Of a stretch of DNA of 12,703 nt, positions 1 through 8,026 are shown piece by piece. Origin of the DNA: Podochytrium sp. JEL0797. Taxonomy: Eukaryota > Chytridiomycota > Chytridiomycetes > Chytridiales > Chytriomycetaceae. Positions within the stretch are counted from its first letter, which is position 1, and the number at the start of each line of letters is the position of its first letter. Below the pieces are notes generated by a model. That model did not search any database. It saw only the letters and a program-made list of their open reading frames with translations, and had not been told where the DNA came from. The stretch is from positions 1-12,703 of the forward strand of contig JADGJG010000771.1 in NCBI GenBank assembly GCA_027596195.1, read 5' to 3'. The position numbers were made by a program, and so were the translations under genes.

Positions 1-12
1 GCCCCGTTTCCC

Positions 13-143
13 GGGGGGGGGGGTTGGGCGTTTTGTGGGGGTGTGTCTGGCTGGGGGGGGGGGGGGGGTTTGTTGGGTTGGCCGTTTTCTGGGGGGGTTC
101 TTTTTTTCGTTCCTTTCTTTGGCCCCCCCCCCCCCCCCCCCCC
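13..143. repeat. Long G and C homopolymer tracts in the leading intron
   Basis: Runs of 11 G (13-23), 16 G (53-68) and 7 G (91-97) are followed by 21 C (123-143), all upstream of the acceptor at 203. On one strand the G runs could form a quadruplex, and the 16-G run could pair with the C run as a hairpin. In the transcript the C run could act as part of the pyrimidine tract. Homopolymer lengths like these are error-prone in sequencing, so exact lengths are uncertain. Confidence 0.75.
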
Positions 144-203
144 ATTCGGCTTTCCTAAAACCCAATCCTCCCACTTTTCTAATGTTTTTTTACACACATA
201 CAG

Positions 204-459
204 CGGAGAATCCCACCAAAAACTCACCCCACTCAAAACCCCCGATTACGTCAAAATCACACGCGGCTTCTACCGCGACTTTGTGCCCATCGACCGCCAC
301 GAAGGGTCCCTCGACGCGAATTCCATTGACGCGGTGGTCAAGATTGCGATCGATTCGTCCCTCTCGGACCGCGTGCGTGCCGTGGCTGCGGCGGTCGGGT
401 GGAGTGTTGATGAAGACAAGTTGCGGGAGAAGCAGGACAAGTTGGATGCTGGGCAGTGA
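204..459 (+). CDS. 3'-terminal exon of an unrecognised protein (5' end outside window)
   Basis: An open frame of 84 codons ends in TGA at 457-459. It begins right after a good acceptor (pyrimidine-rich run, then ACATACAG at 196-203), so I read it as the last exon of a gene whose earlier exons lie left of the window or in the first few bases. The first base, C204, completes a codon split by the intron. The peptide includes PDYVKITRGFYRDFVPIDRH, followed by an Ala/Val-rich stretch and a charged end (EDKLREKQDKLDAGQ) that is probably helical. I do not recognise the family and assign no function. Its coding nature is supported by codon use: C-ending codons early and G-ending codons late, as in the clear genes here, and by AATAAA 17 nt after the stop. 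It converges on the Ugo1-like gene, with 90 bp between stop codons. Confidence 0.6.
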
Positions 460-475
460 ATGCATTTGAATTGTG

Positions 476-481
476 AATAAA
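476..481 (+). terminator. AATAAA poly(A) signal of the left-edge gene
   Basis: A canonical AATAAA begins 17 nt after the TGA at 457-459. It supports that stop as a real gene end. Confidence 0.6.
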
Positions 482-517
482 CGGTGGTTACGCGCAACGA
501 GTGGGCATAGCTCCCAT

Positions 518-544
518 TTTTCACAAAAAAAAGCAATGTGAAAA
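518..544. repeat. Perfect 8-bp inverted repeat between convergent 3' ends
   Basis: TTTTCACA (518-525) pairs with TGTGAAAA (537-544) around an 11-nt A-rich loop. It lies in the 90-bp gap between two convergent stop codons and would fold in both 3' UTRs. A role in 3'-end formation is only inferred. Confidence 0.45.
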
Positions 545-549
545 TAAGT

Positions 550-2110
550 CTATTCGTCGGCCGATGAGAATGCACGAAGCATAGACACGGTCGTGTTCAC
601 AATCATGCGCATCCTCAATCCACGATATAGCCCACTCACGGGAGCAAACCATCCCCCCTTACTCCGATTCTTTCTTGGTGCATTCTTGTCACCGCTCCTC
701 CGCTTCCCTTTTCGATCTGCCCCTCCTCCCCTCCCCCCACCACTACCAGAAACAACAGCACCCGTGCCCGTAGACCCTTCCTCAAGAATAATCCGGCTCA
801 CGCAATCCATCATTCCCGTATAAGGAATCGCATTCACCCTCACCATCCCTTCAAACGCGCCACTCCTCTCCCCATTCCCATCCTCCGACCCACTCACCCC
901 ACCCCCAACAAACCGCCCCACAACCTGACACTCCAACCGCCTCACAACCGTTTCCAACGGCATCAGCACCAGCAATTCCACAAAGTCCATACCGAGTTCG
1001 GCAACACGGTGCAACAGGGGTTGGTATTCCGGGTCCACGTTGAGGACGCGCGAGATGAAGAAGGGGGAACCGTATTTGAAGATGGGTTGGAGGGTTTTGT
1101 AGAGGAGGGTTGGGAAGGTGCGGCGGGACCAGTAGAATGCGCCGGGGCCTTCTTCGCGCATGATTTGGGAGATAGCGGAGAAGGAGTTTTTGTATTTTCT
1201 GTGGTAGGGGGTGGAGGTTTGGACCATGATTCTGTTTTTGTGTGTGTGCTTGGAATGTAAGCATCAACAAGGGCTAAAAAGGAAAAGCGGTCGGATGACG
1301 AACCTCGTCCGGATCAGTTCCAAGGGACTCAGGAGCATGCCTGAGAGGGCGTGACTCCCAATCAGAGTGGCGAGTATGGGAATCGGGTTCTCGAGCATAT
1401 CTAAGGGAGTTGTGTCGTCGCGGATATCAAACAGGTCGTTGAGGGACTGCTCGATCGACGGCTGGACCAGCAGGGTGTGGGACATTTCGTGGAACCACGA
1501 GATGAAGTGGCCTGCGAAGGGGATGAGTGACAAGCAGCGAGAAGGCGCATTCACTTGCCGTTGTACAGCGACGCGAATCCGTTGTGAGCCACGATGCGCG
1601 AGACGCCCTGGAAAGTGCCCGCGCCCTCGATGGATGTTTCGTAAGGAGGCCGCGTCGGGTCGTCGCAGCCGCCCGCGCGGATCAAGTACCCTGCGGCGTC
1701 CGTGTTTTTGAGCAGCGGTGCTTGGTCGCTGTCGGCGTCTGCGTCGCTGAAGGGCGCCGCGTCGCTGCCCTTGGCGTACGCAAAGCCGTAATCGTCGGCC
1801 TCGGGGGCCACTTCAGTGTCGCCGTCGGAGCCGTCCTGCGCCGCAGCGTCAGTCGCAAAAGAGTAATCAACGCAGCCAATCAAACCTCGTCTGAATCCGA
1901 CCCGTTGGCCTCTTCCTCGTCTTCGCTTTCGTGCGTCGGGATCGAGCCGGTTGCCGCAGAAGTCCCCGGGTGCAGAAACTCGTCTGTCGGGCAGTATTCC
2001 ACCATCCGAAGCAGGCTTACGAGGTCTACGGGCGTGGCTGCAAATCCTGCGAGGAACCGTCCGAGGGCATGTGCTGTGTTGCTGTCGCTGTCGGTCTCGT
2101 CGATTTCCAT
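550..2110 (-). CDS. UGO1: Ugo1/SLC25A46-like modified mitochondrial carrier (four exons)
   Basis: Exons on the minus strand: 2110-1886, 1835-1559, 1511-1304, 1231-550, giving about 463 aa. Carrier-type signatures appear as degenerate Px(D/E) motifs: TPVDLVSLLR (residues ~26-35), SPLELIRTR (~229-237) and MPLETVVRRLE (~327-337), plus carrier-like helix ends ASLYNGHF and SGLYRGLRMRM. This degenerate pattern, with long acidic and Gly-rich inserts, matches yeast Ugo1 and animal SLC25A46. These are outer-membrane proteins that link the outer and inner mitochondrial fusion dynamins rather than move solutes. Intron lengths are 50, 47 and 72 nt. The second intron starts with GC, not GT (separate entry). 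I chose ATG 2110 because its context AAAAAATGG is strong and the frame upstream has no other ATG. Exon 4 shows the CTC-to-TTG leucine codon shift. Another Ugo1-like carrier subfamily is possible; transport function is unlikely. Confidence 0.8.
1512..1558 (-). other. GC-AG intron in the Ugo1-like gene
   Basis: Reading phase allows only AACG|GCAAGTGA as donor and TTCGCAG|GCCAC as acceptor. This rebuilds the carrier sequence SLYNGHFISWF. The nearby GT four bases later leaves the wrong phase. The 47-nt intron splits a glycine codon G|GC. Confidence 0.75.
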
Positions 2111-2218
2111 TTTTTCTTTTTTTCTGATTTCACCCACGTATTCAACTCCGTTTCGGTAGAGGAAGTTGAGGAATACTTAACTAGATGGGAGCAAGGACCC
2201 ATACTTACTGGTTTGTAA
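2111..2218. promoter_or_regulatory. 5' region of the Ugo1-like gene
   Basis: On the minus strand the leader ends in an A-rich stretch directly before the ATG at 2110, like the other starts in the window. No TATA box or other promoter motif is clear. Confidence 0.35.
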
Positions 2219-2333
2219 TCAGTGTACATAGCGGTACGCCTTCTGCTCCTCCGTTGTGGCAGAATTTCTTGCGGCGACCAATTCGCGCGGTCCGCTCTCC
2301 TGCTTCGTTTCACCCAAGACCACAAATAAAATG
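2219..2333 (-). pseudogene. Diverged copy of the MMACHC-like gene 3' end
   Basis: This stretch is closely similar to about 3088-3217, the 3' coding part of the neighbouring MMACHC-like gene, in the same orientation. The translated copy keeps ESGPREL, VAAR and SATTEEQKAYRY, then ends VH-stop. Compared with the parent it lacks 12 nt (residues YRHL) and 3 nt (one residue near GEAK), so both gaps are multiples of three and the frame stays open. The parent's last ~16 residues are missing, and nothing upstream (2334-3026) resembles the rest of the gene. I read it as a remnant of a tandem duplication. A short expressed exon of an unknown gene is possible, since an open frame runs from 2518 down to 2219. 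Confidence 0.7.
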
Positions 2334-3026
2334 TCTCCCCAAAATATCGTAAAATTCGTAGAATATACACGGATCCTCTTGTTCCCCCGGGTTCGCGTAC
2401 AAATTGTGGATTGTTGGACGGTTTTCCTTGGGTTGTCGTTCAACAGGCGTAGTATCGTGGGTCCCTTCTTGCCCTGACATGAAGCGGAATTTCGGCTGGC
2501 CAAGTCGGTGGAGGTCAATCTTGATGACAGCTTGATTTTCTTGCGTACACAATCAGGGAAAATCGAGGTTTGGACCTGCGTCCACTCTTTAACAGTTGCA
2601 ACGAGGATCGCACCCTTGGGGTAATGAAGACTAGTCTGTTGATCGGATCCAAACGCTGCTGGGAGGATGCGAATTGGGTTGATGACGCGAATTTGGCAAG
2701 CAAGTCTAGTTTTTTGGAGTTGGAATTCCTGGGAAGCAACATGGCAGTCGCGAACTGAAGTGTGTCGTACCTCTCTTTTGGGTTCCCAACACTTTTTTGT
2801 ATTTTTATATCAATGAATAACCTATGGAGTGCGAGGGAGAAGAAGTGTCTCGACTGTTTCAAGGGGGGAGGATTTTCTGGGAGGAGGGTTTTATCCAAAT
2901 CTCCCTGAAATGACATAATAAAGATAAGGTCCTCATTCCAATCTTCTTCGTTCGGGTGAAACGCTCTTCGAAAACACGGGGAATCTGAGCACTGCAATTG
3001 CCAACAGTTTCACCTTCTTTTCATAT
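2334..3026. other. Intergenic stretch, no confident gene
   Basis: Minus-strand open frames cover parts of this stretch (2515-2997 and 2310-2552), with no recognisable domain and no splice structure I can defend. The longest (up to 160 codons) starts at a non-ATG codon; its first ATG would give a shorter protein beginning MSFQGDLDKT. It could hold an unrecognised small gene or decayed sequence from the same duplication that left the MMACHC fragment. Confidence 0.4.
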
Positions 3027-3031
3027 TTATT
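3026..3031 (-). terminator. AATAAA overlapping the MMACHC-like stop codon
   Basis: On the minus strand the gene ends CTCAAATAAATATG. The AATAAA at 3031-3026 includes the TAA stop (3029-3027), so if used, the stop codon is part of the poly(A) signal. Confidence 0.5.
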
Positions 3032-3761
3032 TGAGATATTTTCTCAACAAATCCTTGTTTTTCGTCATATGATAATCGATTTGATCCTCAGTATACCGAT
3101 ACGCCTTCTGCTCCTCCGTTGTGGCAGAATCTCTTGCCGCGACCAAATGACGATACAACTCGCGCGGTCCACTCTCCTTTGGCTTCGCCTCACCCAAGGC
3201 CGCAAAATACTCTGCCATGCATTCCTTCACCTTCTCTTCACCCTCGGGAAACGGGTCCTCCAACTCCACAAACGAATCATACGGCACATCCGAAGCATCC
3301 ACACCAATCGTAATGACAGCTCTCGACGCATTCCACGGCCCGTAAACAGGGTGACAAGAAATCGCCATATCCCGGTTATAATAAGACTCTCCCACCATGT
3401 GTCTCAACTTCTGGAACGCAATAATGCGCTTCAAATCGTGCGCGAAATGCACGTCGCGTGGAACCGACGCGTCGACGACCTTGTTGAGGCACGCGTGGAT
3501 GCAGTCGCGGGTATACTCGTCGAGAGGGTTTCTTGAATCGACGGCGGTGGGGTTTTCTTTGAGGTGTTGCGTGAAGGGTTTCCAGATGTGGATTGAGTTG
3601 GCGACAAGGAGGCAGAGGGTTTCGCCGCTGAGACTGAGGGAGGGGAGCGGGTGTTTTCCGGGGTTTACGACGTTGTTGTAAAACTCGGCGTGGAAGGGGA
3701 TCGTGATGTCGAGACCGAAGGGGGCCAGCTCGGCAGAGAGTTGTTCTGCGATCGCGGCCAT
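3027..3761 (-). CDS. MMACHC: MMACHC (cblC)-like cobalamin trafficking chaperone
   Basis: An intronless gene of 244 aa. MMACHC is a cytosolic flavin/glutathione-dependent protein that removes the upper ligand of cobalamin and hands B12 on for methionine synthase and methylmalonyl-CoA mutase. The match is clear along the core: APFGLDITIPFHAEFYNNVV (~13-32), LCLLVANS, a segment with RHMVGESYYN (cf. human HVAGAAYYY), then SCHPVYGPWNASRAVITIG (cf. human HPRFGGWFAIRGVVLLPG, including the Arg that corresponds to disease residue R161), and EEQKAY near the end. The human protein is 282 aa with a dispensable Pro/Ser tail, so this is a core-length form. ATG 3761 aligns with the family start; extending upstream would run through poly-A and RPF2 exon 1. 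It implies B12 use by the organism. Leu codons change from CTC to TTG partway through. The gene is divergent with RPF2. Confidence 0.85.
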   Translation of the reverse strand: MAAIAEQLSAELAPFGLDITIPFHAEFYNNVVNPGKHPLPSLSLSGETLCLLVANSIHIWKPFTQHLKENPTAVDSRNPLDEYTRDCIHACLNKVVDASVPRDVHFAHDLKRIIAFQKLRHMVGESYYNRDMAISCHPVYGPWNASRAVITIGVDASDVPYDSFVELEDPFPEGEEKVKECMAEYFAALGEAKPKESGPRELYRHLVAARDSATTEEQKAYRYTEDQIDYHMTKNKDLLRKYLK

Positions 3762-3791
3762 GTTTTTTTTTTTTTTTTGTTTTCCAAAATA
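3762..3791. promoter_or_regulatory. 30-bp bidirectional start region, MMACHC-like/RPF2
   Basis: Only 30 bp separate the two divergent ATGs. The stretch is almost all T on the + strand, ending TTTTCCAAAATA before the RPF2 ATG. The same tract forms an A-rich leader for the minus gene. Poly(dA:dT) commonly excludes nucleosomes. No TATA box is visible, so core promoters or 5' UTRs must lie inside the neighbouring gene on at least one side. Confidence 0.5.
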
Positions 3792-5093
3792 ATGTTGCGC
3801 GCCAAGTGAGTTCTCCCCCCCCCCGTTGCCCCGAAGCTGGTCTTCTAACACGAATCACCTAGGCCAAGAAATGCCGCCTCTGCCAGAGCGCAAAAGAAAA
3901 AGGAGCCCATGGTAACAGCCGCCACCCCACTTTCGCGATCAAACCCCAGCTAACTCGAAACACAGCTCGAAGAAAACGTCAAGTCGGCCTTGTTTGTGAA
4001 GGGATCAACAACTTCCGAACTTGTCATGGATGCTCTCAAGGATCTGGTAACGCATAACGCACCCATGAAAGAATCCGAGAAGGAAAGCTGATGGACCACT
4101 TTTTTTTTAGTATGCTCTGCGTAGACCCAACGGAGTTCTTTTCAGCAAGAAGAACGATATTCACCCGTTCGGTTCGTTTGATTCCTCTCGAAACCTCTTT
4201 CCACAAACTGACCCCAAAAAAAAACAAAAAAATCCATCAACCAGACGACCCCCGCCCCATCGAATTCCTCTCCACCAAAAACAACACCCCGCTCCTCGTC
4301 CTCGCCTCCCACTCCAAAAAGCGACCCCACTGCCTCACCTTCATCCGCACCTTCAACCACGAACTCCTCGACCTCGTCGAACTGAACCTCGTGCGCGCGC
4401 TCCCCATGGAAGCCTTCGAAGGCCCCAAGCCCGCCATGGGAAACCGCCCCACGATCGTTTTCAACGGAGACCTCTGGGAAACGGATGCTGACTTTGTCAA
4501 GATCAAAAACAGTCTGCAGGATCTGTTGGGGAACGGGAATGGCAGCAGTGCCGCGGATAAAGTGAATTTGAAGGGGTTGGATCATGTGATTAGTGTGAGT
4601 GTGGATGTGGAGAAGAGGGTGCATTTCAGAACGTATATGGTTGTGTTGAAGAAGAGTGGGACCAAGTTGCCGAAGGTGGAGTTGGAGGAGTGTGGACCTG
4701 CGATGGAGTTTACGGTGGGGAGAACGCGGTTCGCGGATGAGGCTGTGTACAAGACGGCGTACAAGGTTCCCAAGGAACTGACGGTGAGCCTTTTTTTTGA
4801 GTCGATCCTCGTTTTCTCGGCTTTTGGTACTCAACTGGTTTTTGCTTTTGTTTTGCTTCGCAATGCAGGTCAAGAAGGTCAAGAACATTGAGCGCGATGA
4901 GATGGGTGACAAGGTGGGACGTGTGCACATGCACCCGCAGGACTTCACCAAGTTGCAAACGCGCAAGATGAAGGGTTTGAAGCGCGGGCACAAGGGGGAG
5001 GACGACGATATGGAAGGCGTCGAAGGGGAGGAGAGCGAGAAGCCCAAGAAACAGCCACGCAAGATTGCTGCCAAAAAGAGCAAGAAGGATTAA
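3792..5093 (+). CDS. RPF2: Ribosome production factor 2 (Rpf2, Brix domain), six exons
   Basis: Exons: 3792-3805, 3863-3911, 3966-4046, 4111-4171, 4245-4783, 4869-5093, giving 322 aa. Rpf2 with Rrs1 brings the 5S RNP (5S rRNA, uL18, uL5) into the pre-60S particle in the nucleolus. The spliced protein starts MLRAKPRNA and runs through EENVKSALFVKG, YALRRPNGVLFSKKNDIHPF, SHSKKRPHCLTFIRTF, LDLVELNL, GLDHVISVSV, VELEECGPAMEF and the family hallmark HMHPQDFTKLQTRKMKGLK, followed by an acidic stretch and a basic tail ending KKSKKD. All match Rpf2 throughout. Introns are 54-85 nt; the first two have clear CTAAC branch points. Exon 1 holds only 14 coding bases, found from the GTGAGT donor and required phase. 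Exon 5 shows the CTC-to-TTG leucine codon switch. Confidence 0.93.
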
Positions 5094-5098
5094 TCTCA

Positions 5099-5104
5099 AA
5101 TAAA
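5099..5104 (+). terminator. AATAAA poly(A) signal of RPF2
   Basis: AATAAA begins 6 nt after the RPF2 TAA, implying a very short 3' UTR. Confidence 0.6.
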
Positions 5105-5401
5105 ATCGCGTACTCTGCCGTTTTTTTTTGCGCTGCGGTGGTATCGGACAGCTCTTGCTTGCCCAAATTCTGACCTTCGACGACGCCAACGCACTCAGTT
5201 TCACTCTAATCAGCATGTGTATCCCGCCGGCCGAAAATCGTGGAAGACCAAAAAAATAAGCCTTCAAGCGGCATCGCGTTGGAGAGGTTTTGATAAACCA
5301 AAGCGGGATTTATAAATAAGATGAAGGAGAAAGTTTTTGAGCAAAAAGTGCGGAAAGCTTCTTAATCCATTTTTCGAGCAAAACAGGGCAGAAAGCGCCT
5401 T
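5105..5401. other. Convergent spacer between RPF2 and the lipase
   Basis: This spacer holds the 3' ends of both genes. A + strand frame from 5104 to 5259 is open but lacks an ATG near its beginning. No AATAAA is seen for the minus-strand lipase. The right part contains an imperfect tandem repeat. Confidence 0.4.
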
Positions 5402-5408
5402 TCAATCC
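5334..5408. repeat. Imperfect tandem direct repeat at the lipase 3' end
   Basis: Two units of about 35-39 bp, 5334-5368 and 5370-5408, share the order TTTTT(C)GAGCAAAA, GCGGAAAGC or GCAGAAAGC, then CTT/TTT and AATCC. The second unit covers the lipase stop codon (5404-5402), so the duplication includes the coding end. Confidence 0.5.
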
Positions 5409-7990
5409 GCACTCTTGTACTGACTCGCTAATTTCCCACTCATCGCCGGCTCACGCCCTCTCGTCGAAACTCCCAAAACCTCCGCACTCATGCCTCTCAC
5501 CATGGGTGACTGTTTCCCTGAAGCGCGACCACCACCCCCACCCGCCGCAACCCCGCCGACATCCGTTCCGTCACTGCTACCTAATCCCCCATCCTTCCCA
5601 AACTCTAACTTCTTCAACCTCAACAAGGCGCGTTCAATACACATTTCGATTTTCAGGTGGTTCTGAATCACCGGGATTTCTGTTTCCGCACAGTGTATTC
5701 AAAAGAGTTAGCAACACCGCCTACACCAAAAAAATAATGTATTCGAAAAAATAATATACTCAACTCGGCCAAGTTGCCCTCTCACCCCTCAACTGCCATG
5801 ATTCCGTCAACGTCGTGTCGGGGTTTGAAATGATGTGGATGTACTCGCTGATGCCAATGTCGGGCACGATCGTCACGTCCCCAACGTATTTTTGCACGAG
5901 GATTGATTTGAGGCGGTGGACGGTGGGGCTTGTGATTCCGAGGTCTGTCAACTGGGGGGTTGTTTTTGGGGTGTGGTTCAGACATTCCCACGCACGCCAT
6001 TCGCAGAGGAAGAGTTAAATAGAAAACACAAGAAAGAAACCTGATTCAACCGATGCAACGCCTCCGTTCGAATCAAATACGCGATTTCATTCACGACGCG
6101 GAGGTACCACGGTTCTGACAGGCCATTGTGGATGAAGGGTGTAACGTGCGGGTTCACTTGACACACAATGAAATGGTTCACGTCAAAGAGTTCCGAAATG
6201 CGTGCCATTGGGAGGTCTCCCTCGACGCTGCCGTCGATCCATCTGTGGGCTGTTTGGGGGGTGGGGGGCGGGTCCGCGTTTAAAAAATGGGAAAGATAAG
6301 GGAAACTTGAGTGGACCTGATGAGTTCCAGTGGGCTACTTTTCCAGTGTGGTCTTTGAATTTTAGGTCGGCTGGTTGGTAAATGACTGGGACGGCGCAGG
6401 ATGCGGCACTACTGTCAGTTTCAGTAAAATGGTGAAAGGAAGGGGGACATAAAATAAGGAATATCTCTCACACAGCTGAAGATACGAGCTGCGTGAAACG
6501 AGAGAGAGTATGAGCGAGTCGGGTTTAAAAAAAATAGACGCCCACTACATACCACATTCGGCGACGTCAAGTAATTCAGCAACCGCGGCATTTCGAAGCG
6601 CGTCGAACTACTCACAGCAATATTCAATACGCGCCGTGATTTGTTATAGGCTTCTTGGAACGTGACTTCCTTGCCGAGGTTTGATTCCATTGTGCGCACA
6701 AACTGGTCCACGTCGTACACGCATTCTAGTTGTTGGATTTCATTGACGAAGGTGTTTTGTTTTTTGAGCATGTATGCAAGGGGGGAGTTGGCAGTGGAGA
6801 CTCACGATGTTCGAGGAATCTGTATACGATTGGGAGCCATTTCCCCGCCTCCTCTGGTCTCGTGTAAAAGTCCTGAGATTGGAGATGAGTGTGAGCGCCA
6901 AAGATTCAGGTATGAACGAAGCGCCAAAAGGACTCACTCGATTCGTTTTGAGCGGATCAATGGCCTTGCGAACCTCAGTTTCGCTCACGGAACACAGGAT
7001 GGCAGCGACAATGGATCCAGCGGATGACCCACTCACAATGCGAGGCAGCATGCTGGCTTCGTGCAAGGCTTTGAGTACTCCGCAATGGATCATTCCTATG
7101 TTTTGTTGGAATCGGTTAAACCGCGCATTCTGGGACGCGTTTGGATCGCGTTTTGGAAGACATCCACCAGCTCTCAAAGTCGGGAGATTTGATGTTCGAA
7201 CGGAGGTGGCCATATGATGGGTGGAATGTCCGATTTCGCTTTGTTTTCGAATCCGATTCCGCGTTTCAGAACAGGCACTCACCAAACGTCGCGCCGCCAC
7301 TCAGCAGCAACGCAGTGGTTCCAAACGAGCGCTGGATATTCTTGAAGAAATGCAGTTTGTCTTTGAGCGTGAACTCCGCGAATTCTGTGTCGGCCAAGAA
7401 ATCGAGTTGATTGACGACTTCTTCTATGTAATCGTGAATGAGAGTCTTGGTTCCAATACGCGCGTGTCCGTATAGCTGGATCATTCGGTTTCGTTTAGAG
7501 AGCACGGATTGTGCTGTATTGCGGTCACCTTTGGGTTGCCCATGTCGGCGAGATTTCTGCTGAGGGTGGATCTGAGCAGATAGCTGAGGGCCCATGGGTC
7601 GCAGTTCCCTTTTTCGTCGCAGCCCTTTTCTTTGAGTAGTTTGAGACGGTCTCTGACTAGTTGGAAGTCGTAGTCTTTTGATTCCTGGACCTTTTTCCAC
7701 TCTTCTTTTCCTTCGAGTTCGTCGAGGTCTTGCGCAGCGGCCTTGTTGAGACGCGTTTGTTAGATTGAATAGACGAATACTATTATTTGTACCTCGTACT
7801 GCGCCCAACACGTCGCCTTGTCGAGCAGCACTTTGAGTCTTTGTTTTCTGCGCCAGACTTCGCCCAGCTGCGGCGCGTCGCCGCCTTTGCGCGGCGCCAG
7901 AAGACGCCAAAGTGCGGCGCCGCGCACAAAAGACACGAGCCACACAAAGGGAGGCAGCGAAGCGAGGCGCGCGAGGAATTCACGGAACAT
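5402..7990 (-). CDS. Patatin-type triacylglycerol lipase (Tgl3/4/5-SDP1 family), eleven exons
   Basis: Exons (minus): 7990-7793, 7741-7529, 7475-7283, 7095-6938, 6872-6806, 6725-6553, 6488-6472, 6408-6317, 6249-6041, 5951-5765, 5679-5402; about 594 aa. This family hydrolyses stored triacylglycerol at lipid droplets. The N-terminal ~140 residues form the DUF3336-like region with a hydrophobic stretch near residues 14-31. The patatin core has the oxyanion loop SGGA (196-199), nucleophile motif GSSAG (Ser226), LTFQEAY-like VTFQEAY, NYLTSPNV, and catalytic Asp in WIDGS (Asp376), followed by LFDVNHFIVCQVNPH, KYVGDVTIV and TWPKIPVIQNHLKIE. These match plant SDP1 and yeast Tgl4/5 in order. The C-terminus is a Gly/Ser-rich tail. 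Intron 3 is long (187 nt). The microexon and the acceptors of introns 5, 7 and 8 are the least certain joints. It is divergent from DBR1 with 36 bp between ATGs. Confidence 0.87.
6472..6488 (-). other. 17-nt microexon of the lipase gene
   Basis: Without it the spliced protein lacks residues that the family always has between SPNV and ASCA. The stretch flanked by ACGCAG and GTGAGA encodes LVSSAV across the junction and gives SPNV-LVSSAV-AASCAVP. This has the same spacing as plant SDP1 (SPHV-VIWSAV-TASCAFP), and phase is restored. Flanking introns are 64 and 63 nt. Confidence 0.75.
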
Positions 7991-8026
7991 GGTTTTTCTT
8001 TCTTTGTTTTTCACAACAAAATCAAA
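7991..8026. promoter_or_regulatory. 36-bp bidirectional start region, lipase/DBR1
   Basis: Divergent ATGs are 36 bp apart. On the + strand the left half is T-rich and the right half is A-rich (ACAACAAAATCAAA before the DBR1 ATG). The layout, T-rich then A-rich with CA in between, resembles the MMACHC/RPF2 start region. Core promoters must extend into coding sequence. Confidence 0.5.

Noticed and set aside
2515..2997. 160-codon minus-strand frame as a gene; another frame nearby has TRLACQI, which recalls ferredoxin
   Set aside because: No ATG at the frame start, no cysteine cluster for an iron-sulphur site, and no domain similarity that I can support.
4142..5083. 313-codon minus-strand frame opposite RPF2
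   Set aside because: It is the shadow of RPF2 coding sequence and spans its introns; the + strand match to Rpf2 is decisive.
5104..5259. Open + strand frame after RPF2 ending in PPAENRGRPKK, which looks like an AT-hook tail
   Set aside because: No ATG near its beginning, no splice acceptor that ties it to a gene, and it lies between two 3' ends. An open frame of about 50 codons is common by chance.
6726..6805. Reading IQQLEC before CVYDVDQF as coding in the lipase (resembles plant RQLQC)
   Set aside because: No acceptor upstream of it exists inside the intron, and direct read-through hits a stop. The only AG that fits is CAACTAG at 6726.
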